NCBI GenBank assembly: GCA_032716605.1
Contig: CM064538.1
Span: 18,641,263 to 18,705,262, forward strand
From: Paralithodes platypus
Taxonomy: Eukaryota; Arthropoda; Malacostraca; Decapoda; Lithodidae
Reading direction: 5' to 3'
Length of the DNA: 64,000 nucleotides
Under the pieces are notes generated by a model that did not search any database, was not told the origin of the DNA, and saw only the letters and a list, made by a program, of their open reading frames with translations. Shown piece by piece: positions 39,998 through 50,317 of this stretch (position 1 is the first letter of the stretch; each line of letters begins with the position of its first letter). Made by a program: the position numbers and the translations under genes.

Positions 39998-40878
39998 AAA
40001 TTCACACTGTGCTGTACATGTGGTGCCCTTCATAATTCACACTGCTGTACATGTGGTGCCCTTCATAATTCACACTGGCTTCATCCACACTGTACATGTG
40101 CCCTTCATAATTCACACTGTGCTGTACATGTGGTGCCCTTCATAATTCACACTGTGCTGTACATGTGGTGCCCTTCATAATTCACTGTGCTGTACATGTG
40201 GTGCCCTTCATAATTCACACTGTGCTGTACATGTGGTGCCCTTCATAATTCACACTGTGCTGTACATGTGGTGCCCTTCATAATTCAGTGTGCTGTACAT
40301 GTGCTGCCCTTCATAATTCACACTGTGCTGTACATGTGGTGCCCTTCATAATTCACACTGTGCTGTACATGTGGTGCCCTTCATAATTCACAGTGTGCTG
40401 TACATGTGGTGCCCTTCATAATTCACAGTGTGCTGTACATGTGGTGCCCTTCATAATTCACACTGTGCTGTACATGTGGTGCCCTTCATAATTCACACTG
40501 TGCTGTACATGTGGTGCCCTTCATAATTCACACTGTGCTGTACATGTGCTGCCCTTCATAATTCACACTGTGCTGTACATGTGGTGCCCTTCATAATTCA
40601 CACTGTGCTGTACATGTGGTGCCCTTCATAATTCACACTGTGCTGTACATGTGGTGCCCTTCATAATTCACACTGTGCTGTACATGTGGTGCCCTTCATA
40701 ATTCACACTGTGCTGTACATGTGGTGCCCTTCATAATTCACACTGTGCTGTACATGTGGTGCCCTTCATAATTCACACTGTGCTGTACATGTGGTGCCCT
40801 TCATAATTCACACTGTGCTGTACATGTGGTGCCCTTCATAATTCACACTGTGCTGTACATGTGGTGCCCTTCATAATT
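39998..40878. repeat. 35-bp minisatellite (about 25 units)
   Basis: Unit TTCACACTGTGCTGTACATG then TGGTGCCCTTCATAA. It is irregular at the left end (to about 40330) and nearly perfect afterwards. It lies between two G-family elements. Confidence 0.97.
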
Positions 40879-40944
40879 TGTAAAAGTTTATAACAGATAT
40901 TCCAACATTTAAATGGTCTTGAAGGAACGGTATACTAAAGCCCT

Positions 40945-41195
40945 TAAGGAGAGATTTCCATTTGTGTTTATCCCCAGTAATTTGGAGATATTCAGAAATT
41001 TCGCCCAATTAGATTTTAAGATCTTTCGTGCTATTTAAGAGTCTACTTTTTCCTGGCGAGCGAAAGCAAGCCTGTAATATAGGTTGAATCGGCGTTCGGC
41101 CGGGATATTTTTAAACGAAAAAATTACAAATTAATCTCAAAGGGGATCTTGAATTTGTTAAAACTAGATTGAAGTTTTGAAAGTAAACTAAAAAC
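40945..41195 (+). mobile_element. G-family element
   Basis: TTAAGGAGAGATTTCC at the left, TTTCGTGCTATTTAAGAGTC, TCCTGGCGAGCGAAAGCAAG, ATCGGCGTTCGGCCGGGA, CAAAGGGGATCTTG. The right end is diverged. Confidence 0.7.
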
Positions 41196-41770
41196 AATAA
41201 TAATAAATGTATCTCAATAAACGCACTCTCTTTAATTGGCTTGGTCGGTAAATTATGCAAAGTGTCCTGTGGGAACCGATTACAATAAATTATTTAAAGT
41301 TTCGACCTTATGCTACCTTAATTTCTATCGCTAATCTCTAGTATACTAATAAATAAAGTTTCTTTAGTCATGCAGAGTTTAGTAAAATTTACCAGAACGT
41401 CCCGGACTTCCCAAATTTGACTAATTCCTTGAACGTGACGATAGTGCGTAGTTATGTGTGAGATTAGTTTGCTTGGGAAACAGATTAACTTGCTCATGTA
41501 GTAGTGTACACCATATGTGGTGGATTGTGTTTTATTTCATAAATTTCAATTTAGTAAGCGTTGTTTGCACATAGCGATGTTGATAATTTGATTTGACTTT
41601 ATATTGTCCTTGTCCCAATTTTGGTTTGTTTTGTTTGCAAGTTTTACATTTTAATTAATAACCTAATTGACTCCCTAACTACTAACCTGACTAACCTAGC
41701 GAAATATTAGTTCTAAAGTAATTTACTATAAACCGTTAAAATTCCTCCCTGGGGAACATTATGCCACTTG
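41196..41770. other. no gene seen
   Basis: A/T-rich, intron-like. Nothing recognised. Confidence 0.4.
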
Positions 41771-41905
41771 TTAACTCTCACTGCACCGGAGACGTCTTTT
41801 TAGTTCTATTCTAGCTATATTTAGACAATTTTGTCCAGTTTAGGAAAGTCTTTGTAGTAAAGAGTTTAAGTACAAAGACTCATTGCTAGAGGCCTTTTTG
41901 TGAAC

Positions 41906-42137
41906 TTAACCCTCAAGACATATGACGCGATTTTGAGCCTATTAGCGGTACTTTAAAGCCTTTGTTACCATCAGGGGTATTTAGAAACCTTTAGTTTAGT
42001 TACTTCAACCTCTGCAGTTGTCTTTGAGTTAGCTGTGGGCAGAAAACTAATTTTGGAGGTAATTATAAGAGTGTGAGAACTCTATTTCTTATTGCTAATC
42101 TGGCAACCACTGCGTCATAGGAGTCTGAAAGGGTTAA
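41906..42137 (+). mobile_element. family A TTAA element, copy 6 (nested in B)
   Basis: Starts TTAACCCTCAAGACATATGA and ends AGGAGTCTGAAAGGGTTAA. Confidence 0.9.
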
Positions 42138-42161
42138 TAAAATATAATAGCCAGAATAAAT

Positions 42162-42392
42162 TTAACCCTTAAACGCATTTATGACTCGGAGGGTGCCAGA
42201 TTAGCAATAAGAAAGTTCTCTTGCTCTTATAATTACCTCTCCAAAATTAGTTTTGTGCCCACAGCTAACTCGAAGACAACTGCAGAGGTTGAAGTAACTA
42301 AACTAAAAGTTTCTAAATACCCCTGATGGTGAGAAATGCTTTAAAGTATCATCAATAGGCTCAAAATCGCGTCATATATCTGAGAGGGTTAA
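42162..42392 (-). mobile_element. family A TTAA element, copy 7 (nested in B)
   Basis: Starts TTAACCCTTAAACGCATTTA and ends CATATATCTGAGAGGGTTAA, opposite to copy 6. Confidence 0.9.
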
Positions 42393-42549
42393 AAGGACAT
42401 CGCAGTTACGGAATGGGTTAAACACTGCCGCTTACCAGTATACTGAATCAAGTGATCAAAGTTGATGTATTTCACAATATATAGTAGGCAATGAAAAAGT
42501 GCTTACTCTGAACCAATCGCGGACTATTGTACACCGTTAACGATTCATG

Positions 42550-42890
42550 GTTATCATTGCTTTTAAACATAGAGACGTTCGCTCAATTCTTTTGGCGATA
42601 TGAGAACCTACGCCCCATTTATTTTAATTTTAAGACTTTTAGTTCAATTTGGGTGTTTTTTCCTGGCGAGCGATAGCGAGCCTGTAATATGAGAAACCGG
42701 CCTTCGGCCGGGTTTTTTTTCTACAGAATAAATTACTTGGTTTGAAATGGAGTTTAGAGAGTGTAATGTTAAGCTTTGTAAAAGGTGTCTTCCCCCCCCT
42801 CCAAAAAACAAACTAAACCAAACTAATTGATAGTATAGATGGAAGTCTAGGGAACAAACTAAAAACCTCTCCTTAACCTCCATAGCCAAG
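42550..42890 (+). mobile_element. G-family element
   Basis: GACGTTCGCTCAATTC, CCTGGCGAGCGATAGCGAGC, AAACCGGCCTTCGGCCGGG, GATGGAAGTCTAGGGAAC, then AACCTCTCCTTAACC at the right end. Confidence 0.78.
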
Positions 42891-43064
42891 TGAACTAAAA
42901 CATGACTACCAACCACCCGTAAGGATAGTGGTATCTACCACCAGTATTCTGTAATATCTTAGTTTTGTAAATTCCTAAAATATATAAATGCATAGTTTAA
43001 TGTACAGAGCAGCTGTGTCGTCTTAAGTGAAAATGATGGCTGGCGGCGTTATTGCTCCAGATGT

Positions 43065-43515
43065 ATTTATATTTGAGACCATTCGCCCCATTTTGTTAGT
43101 TTTGAGAACTTAAGTGACATTTAGGTGTAGTTTTTCTTGGCGAGCGAAAGAGCCTGTAATTTAAGAGTAATCGGCCTTAAACCGGGAAATTAAGTCTACT
43201 TAAAATTTATAAATTTATCTTACAAGGGGGTCTAGGGGCTGTTTTTTTAAGCTTGGTCTACCGAGGAAAATATATGCAAACTTTAACAAATAAATTCAAA
43301 TTAAAAAAAAATGGTATGTGCCAGAGTATATATATACAGACAAAATAACCAGTACCCCATAAACATACGTATAGGCCAGGGGGATTCTGATTTCTAAAAA
43401 TTTATAAATGTATGCAAGGGCTTCGGTCTGTCTTATTAAGGTTGATGGAAGTCTAGGGAGGAAACTATAAAAACATAATTTTATAAATAAGCAAATATAT
43501 AAGTCCCCTTAATTA
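43065..43515 (+). mobile_element. G-family element followed by a second partial G copy
   Basis: First copy: CATTCGCCCCATTTTG, TTCTTGGCGAGCGAAAGAGC, AAGGGGGTCTAGGGGCTG. Second, from about 43380: CAAGGGCTTCGG, AGGTTGATGGAAGTCTAGGG then AGGAAACTATA, ending AGTCCCCTTAATTAG. Confidence 0.7.
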
Positions 43516-43623
43516 GATTACAAAAGTTGCATAATTAACTGAACTGGTATATATACAATGCAGAGAAAACTTGCTAATACCACAAAGGGGCAGAATTCCT
43601 AAAAGTAATTTACTTAGTTCTAG

Positions 43624-43945
43624 TTGAGGAGAGATTTCCATTAGAGGGATTATTTTTTGGACCCCTCTATCCCTAATGTTTAGCCCCATTGCTGTTGAAA
43701 TGAACAGTTCGTCCAGCTAGTTTTGAGATTTTATGAACCGTCAATTTTAAGACCTTTTAGTGTCCTATAAGTGTGTATATTTTACTGGCAAGCGATAACT
43801 AGCCTGTTATGAGGAACCGGCCTTAGGTCGGGATTTTTTTTTTAACGAAAAATGCAAACTTTTATCTTTAATAGTCTACGCGGTGTAATTTTAAGTTTGA
43901 TGGAGGTCTAGGGGAAAACAAAATTATATCACCTCTAAAATGGCG
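43624..43945 (+). mobile_element. G-family element
   Basis: GAGGAGAGATTTCC, TTTAGCCCCATTGCTG, GGCAAGCGATAACTAGCC, AACCGGCCTTAGGTCGGGA, TAAGTTTGATGGAGGTCTAG then GGG. This last block is the closest match in the window to the 30-bp satellite at 1-2479. Confidence 0.75.
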
Positions 43946-44128
43946 AATCGTTAAGTATGGGGTGTATAGGCAAGAGTTTTCAAAGGCTAGTGAAGCGCAA
44001 TGCCAAAACGAATAGAAAGGCAAATTCGTATCTAGCCTGTATAATTGTTTTAAAGTTCCTGCGAGAATGGTGGTGTACAGTAGGCAAGGAAGCTGAAGGT
44101 ATTAGACCCTTGTGCGTGTAGCCTACAC

Positions 44129-44356
44129 TTAACCCTTTCACGCATTTATGACTCAGAGGTTGCCAGATTAGCAATAAGAAAGTTCTCGCTCTTATAATTA
44201 ACTCTCCAAAATTAGTTTTCTGCCCACAGCTAACTCAAAGACAACTGCAGAGGTTGAAGTATCTAAATTAAAAGTTTCTAAATACCCCTGATTGTAACAA
44301 AAACAATAAAGTATCCCCAATAGGCTCAAATCGCGTCATATGCGTGAAAGGATTAA
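44129..44356 (-). mobile_element. family A TTAA element, copy 8
   Basis: Starts TTAACCCTTTCACGCATTTA and ends GCGTCATATGCGTGAAAGGATTAA. Confidence 0.9.
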
Positions 44357-44712
44357 TTTTAAGAGATAATGGGAAGCTATACTAAAATAAATTAGGTGTA
44401 TGGAGTAGAGGCAAAGCTACCTGTAGTCTCAACCAAAGTTGAAAGACAATTTGTTTATATTTAATTTTTAATTTTATTTTTATATTAGAAAGTGTACAGT
44501 AGTGTGCTTGTTTAGTGACATGAATACGTGGTGGTTGTGGGAACTAGCTGGATAACTGGAAGAGACTGAAAACCGGAGGTGGTCAGACAAATAAAACTAG
44601 AGTTGTAACTGACACATACTAGAGGCGATATACACTATAGCCTAGAACACTCTTTGTAACCTTGAACAATTACAGGAAGTTACAGGAAGCTTTATTTTAC
44701 TAATACCAGATT
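44357..44712. other. no gene seen
   Basis: A/T-rich sequence without recognisable elements. Confidence 0.4.
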
Positions 44713-44930
44713 TTAACCCTTCCAAGCTCCAATATGCATATCTTTTCTGTTTTATGGTAATTATTAGATTTTATTAAGATTAGGAAGGGTGTATGGAGGT
44801 CAGAGGGTTGATTAAGATAGTCTTTAGTCTCTTCACCATTTTAATACCCACAGATCCTTCCTAAGCTGCATAAAATAGTCTAATGATAACCAAAATAAAC
44901 TTTAAACGCGGCAAAGCTTCAAAGGGTTAA
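44713..44930. mobile_element. family C TTAA element, copy 4
   Basis: Starts TTAACCCTTCCAAGCTCCAA and ends GCAAAGCTTCAAAGGGTTAA. Internal AGAGGGTTGATTAAGATAG and CCACAGATCCTTCCTAAGC. Confidence 0.85.
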
Positions 44931-45065
44931 GTTAGTCTACCCCATTAGGTACGGTAACTACGGTAAATTGAGTCACTGCAATAGATGTGAATGGATTACA
45001 CAAAAAGACCAAGGTATAGCTCCGTAGAGATGTGGCTAGACTAGTTTATATTTAGAACATGTTTT

Positions 45066-45655
45066 AAGGGGAGATGGGCAGTTTAATTTACTTTTTATTG
45101 ATTTTTTTTATGATTTTCTTAGTTTCCTCCCTACACTTCCATCAAATTAAAAAAAAAAATTATTAGATCCCCCTTCTAGATTAATTTAATTTTTCGGTAG
45201 AAAAATTTCCCGGCCAAAGGCCGGTTCTTCCAACATTACAGGCCAGGAAAAGGTCGCCCGGGAAAAAGTAGACTCTTAAATAGCACGAAAGATCTAAATA
45301 TTGACTAAGAAATGGGGCGAAAGATCTTAAAATAGAATAAATAATGGGGCAAGCATCTTAACCCTTTCACGCACATATGACTCGGAGGTTGCCAGATTAG
45401 CAATAAGAAATAGTTCTCACTCTTATAATTAACTCTCTAAAATTAGTTTTCTGCCCACAGCTAACTCAAAGACAACTGCAGAGGTTGAAGTAACTAAACT
45501 AAAGGTTTCTAAATACCCCTGATGGTAACAAAGGCTTTAACATATCCCTAATAGGCTCAAAATCGCGTCATATGTCGGAGAGGGTTAACATATGAAAACT
45601 AATGGGGCTAAACATGAGGGAGAAAGTAATCTAGAAAATCGGCCCATCCCCCGTT
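45066..45655 (-). mobile_element. G-family element, reverse copy, interrupted by family A
   Basis: Left TTAAGGGGAGATGGGC, right GCCCATCCCCCGTTAA: one of the clearer terminal inverted pairs. Inside: TTTCCTCCCTACACTTCCAT, TTCCCGGCCAAAGGCCGG, TCTTAAATAGCACGAAAGAT, GGCTAAACATGAGGGAG. Family A sits at 45358-45588 in the TCTTAA stretch. Confidence 0.82.
45358..45588 (-). mobile_element. family A TTAA element, copy 9 (nested in G)
   Basis: Starts TTAACCCTTTCACGCACATA and ends CATATGTCGGAGAGGGTTAA. The G sequence is continuous if it is removed with one TTAA. Confidence 0.92.
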
Positions 45656-45827
45656 AAAGGCTACCAGCTAAGAATGTCGCATTGATGCTGAACAGGTAGG
45701 CTAAGTAGTGATATTTAATCCTGCAAGAGTCTTAAAGTAAAATTGTCTTGCATCCTAATTTTAGATAGACGATCTTCGTTGGTTGACTATTGGCACCTTG
45801 TGAGTGTAAAATTTGTAAGTGAAGAAG

Positions 45828-46056
45828 TTAATCCTTTCACGCATTTATGACTGAGTTTGCCAGATCAGCAATAAGAAATAGTTCGCTCACTCTTATAATT
45901 ACCTCTAAAATTAGTTTTCTGCCCACAGCAAACTCTAAGACAGCTGCAGAGGTTGAAATAACTAAACTAAAGGTTTCTAAATACCCCTGATGGTAGCAAA
46001 GGCTTTAAAGTATCCCCAATAGGCTCAAAATCGCGTCATATGTCTGAAAGGGTTAA
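45828..46056 (-). mobile_element. family A TTAA element, copy 10
   Basis: Starts TTAATCCTTTCACGCATTTA and ends CATATGTCTGAAAGGGTTAA. Confidence 0.9.
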
Positions 46057-46279
46057 GTAGGAGAGAATAGTTCCTATCACTCTTTATAAATGAAATGGAA
46101 TTTGAATAGATTAGCAAGCAACTGACCGTACTAGTCTTTAAATAATTTAGATGGTATTTTGTGCTTGACACTCTTCACGATGAGTAAAGTTACTTTAATT
46201 CTGGGTGTCCGTGGACTATTTATAGTTTAAAGGGATTTTAAATCTTTAGATAATGCATACAGATTATAGCCTTCCAAAT

Positions 46280-46380
46280 CTGAATAATCTGTTGGTGGTG
46301 TAATGGTTTAGATGCTTATGTTCTGGGTGTAGTGTCCGGAGTTCGAATCTCGGGAAGACCATATGCTTTAATTAGTTTAT
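46280..46380 (+). mobile_element. SINE family T head (tRNA-like), copy 3
   Basis: An A-box-like TGGTGTAATGGTTTAGATG and a B-box GAGTTCGAATCTC are spaced as in a tRNA, followed by GGGAAGACCATATGC and TTTAATTAGTTTATT. The acceptor stem does not pair properly and no CCA-type end or terminator is clear, so a SINE or tRNA relic is preferred over a working tRNA. Confidence 0.55.
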
Positions 46381-46588
46381 TAAAGTTTGTAATTTATTTA
46401 ATGTTAAGAACGGGGTGTTAATCAAACGAGATCTTGAAAAATTCCTAATACTGGAAGTGTTAAAAGTTAAGATGGACACAGTAAAGTTTTAAAGTCAAAG
46501 TGTAAGTTAGGGTTGATATATAAATGTATCTAATGTATCTTTAATCTATAATTTATATATAAATGCATCTATAAATTTATTCTAATGT

Positions 46589-46614
46589 TTTTTTTTTTTC
46601 CTTTGCAGGTAAGG
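46589..46614 (+). promoter_or_regulatory. recursive (zero-length exon) splice site candidate 1
   Basis: A pyrimidine tract of about 15 bases, then TTTGCAG directly followed by GTAAGGAG. A 3' splice site fused to a good 5' splice site is the ratchet-point signature used to remove long introns in steps. It lies about 10.2 kb into the candidate intron 36370-50317. Confidence 0.45.
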
Positions 46615-47358
46615 AGGATGAACTTGCTGGTATTAAGTTGGGTTTTTTCAAATTCATAATGTTCAAAACCTAACTGTTTTAAAAGCTTAAATGTAATCCC
46701 AGTAGTCTCTTAATTAGATTAGAAAGAGTTGGCCACCTTAAATTGAAACTTAAATTAATAATACTAGTAAAACTTATTTTTTTCTTCATAACTCTTGAAA
46801 GAGAAACTAAAAGGTCCGTCCACTCTGATAATTACGTGCACCATGTGTGAGTTTGGTTTGTAACTGGGCACTCGTATCGGCCCATCGCGAAGCGTATCGA
46901 ACGAAACATGCGAAGGGGAAATGTGCGAAAATATCTGCGTATGTATTTTGTGTATGGTGTATTATTATTTGTATATTGTATGTCAAAAGAGATCCACTGG
47001 GAGGACTGCTTGATAACGAAAAACAAATGCTAGATAACGAAAAACAAATGCTTAAACCAGCAAATTCTAAACTCATTCTCTTCGCGGGACAACACCCTTC
47101 AATCTTCAGCTCCACTACAGCTTCAAAGGACACTTCTACCACCACTACGAGACTTCCTACTCCCACCAGCTGCACAAGTCTTCCTTCTACTACAGCACAC
47201 AACCGGTCATAATGGACTTGTCAAGGTTGGAGTCTGAATTTCCCCCCTCTATCTCTTACTACGAGCATTACTCTTCTTTCCCACTATATTATTGACTGTC
47301 TCTTTCTGTTAGGCCAGCTAGCTAGGATGTACTAAAATGTTGCCATGAACCTCCACTG
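46615..47358. other. no confident gene; 122-codon frame with an internal repeat
   Basis: A frame at 46847-47212 starts at GTG and encodes a short hydrophobic stretch (VFCVWCIIICILYV), a direct repeat LLDNEKQM / MLDNEKQM from a 21-bp duplication near 47008-47048, and a Ser/Thr-rich tail. No homology is recognised and no ATG lies near its start; probably chance. Confidence 0.3.
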
Positions 47359-47384
47359 ATGCAGTTTCTCTTTCACAGGTAACA
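47359..47384 (+). promoter_or_regulatory. recursive splice site candidate 2
   Basis: GTTTCTCTTTCACAG directly followed by GTAACATC. Same architecture as candidate 1 but with a shorter tract and a weaker donor (GTAACA). Confidence 0.3.
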
Positions 47385-47439
47385 TCGCTTCAATTATTAG
47401 CCCTGCATTTTAAGTTCCAGTGTGTGACGAGATGACCGT

Positions 47440-48700
47440 TCCCAGTGTGTGTGGGAGGCACATCCGTTGCTTGATTTAGCGAGAGATAGGAGGGCACATC
47501 AGTTATGTTGCCCAATTTAGCGGGAGAGATATATTGGAGGGCACATCCATTGCCAGATTTAGTGAGGGAGATGCATATATAATATATATGGGAGGGCACC
47601 TGTTGCCCTATTAGTGAGGGAGATACATATATAATATATATGGGAGGGCACCTGTTGCCCTATTAGTGAGGGAGATACATATATAATATATATGGGAGGG
47701 CACCTGTTGCCCTATTAGTGAGGGAGATGCATATATAATATAATCTATGTGGGAGGGCACCTGTTGCCCTATTAGTGAGGGAGATACATATATAATATAT
47801 ATGGGAGGGCACCTGTTGCCCTATTAGTGAGGGAGATGCATATATAATATATATGGGAGGGCACCTGTTGCCCTATTAGTGAGGGAGATACATATATAAT
47901 ATAATATATGGGAGGGCACCTGTTGCCCTATTAGTGAGGGAGATGCATATATAATATAATATATATGGGAGGGCACCTGTTGCCCTATTAGTGAGGGAGA
48001 TACATATATAATATATATGGGAGGGCACCTGTTGCCCTATTAGTGAGGGAGATACATATATAATATAATATATATGGGAGGGCACCTGTTGCCCTATTAG
48101 TGAGGGAGATACATATATAATATAATATATATGGGAGGGCACCTGTTGCCCTATTAGTGAGGGAGATGCATATATAATATAATATATATGGGAAGGCACC
48201 TGTTGCCCCATTTACTTAGAGATGAGAGGGCAGTTTAGCGAGATATTATGGGAGGGCACATCCTTTGCCAGATTTACTGTGCGAGGGAAAGATGGGAGGG
48301 CACTCTAGTTTCTTAATTTAGAGGGAGGGAGAGCTGGGAAGGCACATCCATTGACTGATTTAGCGGGAAAGTGAGGTGAGAAAGCAAATCAGTTGTCAGA
48401 TTCAGCCGATGAAATGAGAGGGCAAATCAGTTTTCCAATTTAGCGGGAGAGCGATGGTAAGACACTTACGTTGCTCGAATTAGTGGGAGAGCACATCTGT
48501 TGCCCGATTTAGGAGAGAGATTGGACCGCACATCAGTTGCTCGATTTAGTGAGAGGGATGAGAGGGCACAACTGTTGCTCTATTTAGCGGGAGAGGGGTG
48601 AGAGGGCACATCCATTGTCAGATTAAGAGTGAGATGGAAGGGCACTGTAGTTTGAATTGGAGAGTAGTTGGGCACGGCAGTTTGTATTGGGTGGGGATTA
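47440..48700. repeat. 52-60 bp minisatellite with homogeneous core and decayed edges
   Basis: Core units at 47590-48205 (GGGAGGGCACCTGTTGCCCT, ATTAGTGAGGGAGATACATA, TATAATATATAT) are nearly identical. Flanking units (GGGAGGGCACATCCGTTGC, GATTTAGCGGGAGAG) at 47449-47590 and 48205-48700 are diverged versions of the same unit without the AT-rich part. Confidence 0.93.
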
Positions 48701-48862
48701 GAAGGGGGCAGACTTAGACGAGAGAGATGTTAGTTCCCAATGACGGTCTAACGGCCACCACAGACTGGAGGGACGTGGACTAGAGGGGCAGACTTAGACG
48801 GGAGAGATGTTAGTTCCCAAAGACTGTCTAACAGCCACCACAGACTGGAGGGACGTGGACTA
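48701..48862. repeat. 78-bp tandem duplication
   Basis: GGCAGACTTAGACG, GAGATGTTAGTTCCCAA, GCCACCACAGACTGGAGGGA, CGTGGACTAG occurs twice with few differences. Confidence 0.9.
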
Positions 48863-49678
48863 GGGGTGATTGTTCTCAATCATCGAACCACGTTAAAAAA
48901 AGCGAGGCTCCTGACAAAAACCTCCTGGGTGGGCCGTGGAATATTTGTCGGTGCTGTGGCTGCACATTTTGTTTTGTCTTGCTGTAGATGAAAACTTTAG
49001 TTTGTAAAGGTTATATTTTAATCTTTTTGATAATTGCCTAGAGCATAAATTTATAAAATTTAGATTATACCGTATAATGTTTTAATTTTTCTTTGTAGAC
49101 TTTTTTCGTAGAAATGTACAGTTTGGCAACTTTCAGAATCTAATTTCAGTTGGTCGCAGTGCACGGCACGGCTGTGAATTCCAGAGCCGTTGTGCGGGCT
49201 ACTTTTGTAGTTAATAACTCTGCATGACTGCTATCTTTCCCTACCAGTCGGTGTATTAAATAAAATTAGAAAGTGCAGCACTGTTTGATTGAAATGGGAG
49301 CAGCGATGACCATGACAGCCGTAGGCTATACGGCATATTGCTGTGGTCGATACATGCGAAAGCCTGCATGAAAGAGTAACCATGGGTATTTAAGAAGACA
49401 GTGCAGTACGCGTCGCCCAGTGAGTAGATGTCTGAAAGGAGTCTTGCCCACATGAATGTATACCCTATAATTTTGTGAAAGTTAAAATATGAATAAATGT
49501 CAATTTGGGCTAATTAGCTCAATAATGGCGTTTTATAAAAAGTAGTCTAGCAAGTGGATCTGACTATTTTAACTTCCATCCATAAAATTGGAATCTGTCC
49601 TGTGGCAATATGTATAGTCCATAGTACTAATGTAAACCCTTTCAGCACAAAAACAATGCAGAAACTAATTTTAATGAA
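48863..49678. other. no gene seen
   Basis: Contains a GC-rich short hairpin near 49160-49190 (GCACGGCT / AGCCGTTGTGC). Otherwise nothing recognised. Confidence 0.4.
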
Positions 49679-50094
49679 TTAACCCGTCCAGCGACGCGTC
49701 TGACGCGTCGGCGATGTATGTAACGCACAGCCCCAGAGACGCGCCTGACGCGTCACCCTAATTGCGCCGACCGTAACCTCAGGTGTAGCCACTCAAGAGG
49801 GCTCAGATTTGTATGGGAACTGTATACGTATCCCACGCAACCGTGCCGATGGTTGAAAACTCTCAAAGTCCACGTGCGTGCGCGCAATAACCTGGTTTTT
49901 TGGGATAATTGCCTTCAATTTTTTACTCTTGTAGGACAATTTTTTAAGCTTTGAGCGGTTTTTCGTGGTTTTTCCTTCATTCCAAACCCATTCACTATTG
50001 TTTCTGGAATAAACAAATTTTTTGAAAACCGGCCGGGTTCTGGTGCGCAAACATTACAAAACTAGCCGGGGCTCCACGGGTTAAGTTATATTCA
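49679..50094. mobile_element. family D TTAA element with GACGCG direct repeats
   Basis: Starts TTAACCCGTCCAGCGACGCG and ends GGCTCCACGGGTTAA. Near the left end GACGCGTCTGACGCGTC and GACGCGCCTGACGCGTC repeat. The inverted tip is only about 9 bases plus partial matches. A minus-strand 86-codon basic frame (KTTKNRSKLKKLSYKSKKLK) is not recognised as a transposase. Confidence 0.6.
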
Positions 50095-50317
50095 AATCTA
50101 ATTATAATTATTATAGAGATGGTGAAATGAACGAATTTATTAATAATTTACTTTAAATAATCAAGTAAATTGGTTAACATAAGATTAACCTAAATTAATC
50201 TTTAATCGCACTTTCATTCATAGTACGCACCGTTACTTTGATCTTTTAGCTCCTATGCTAATTTTCATACAGACCATAATTATGAATGTTCACTAAATGT
50301 TAACTATTTTTGTGCAG

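Larger units (their letters stand above)
41771..42422 (+). mobile_element. family B TTAA element interrupted by two family A elements
   Basis: The left terminus is TTAACTCTCACTGCACCGGA then GACGTC and the right is GGACATCGCAGTTACGGAAT then GGGTTAA. Between the two family A insertions only TAAAATATAATAGCCAGAAT plus AAAT remains, which corresponds to the family B interior. Confidence 0.75.

Noticed and set aside
46294..46362. Functional tRNA gene
   Set aside because: A- and B-box-like words are present, but the acceptor stem does not pair and the T-stem has a mismatch; a SINE head explains it better.
46847..47212. Candidate secreted or membrane protein of about 120 residues
   Set aside because: Starts at GTG, no splice support, no homology, and its repeat comes from a 21-bp duplication.
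49793..50050. Basic 86-residue minus-strand frame as a possible transposase or host gene
   Set aside because: Lies inside a TTAA element and shows no catalytic or DNA-binding motif.
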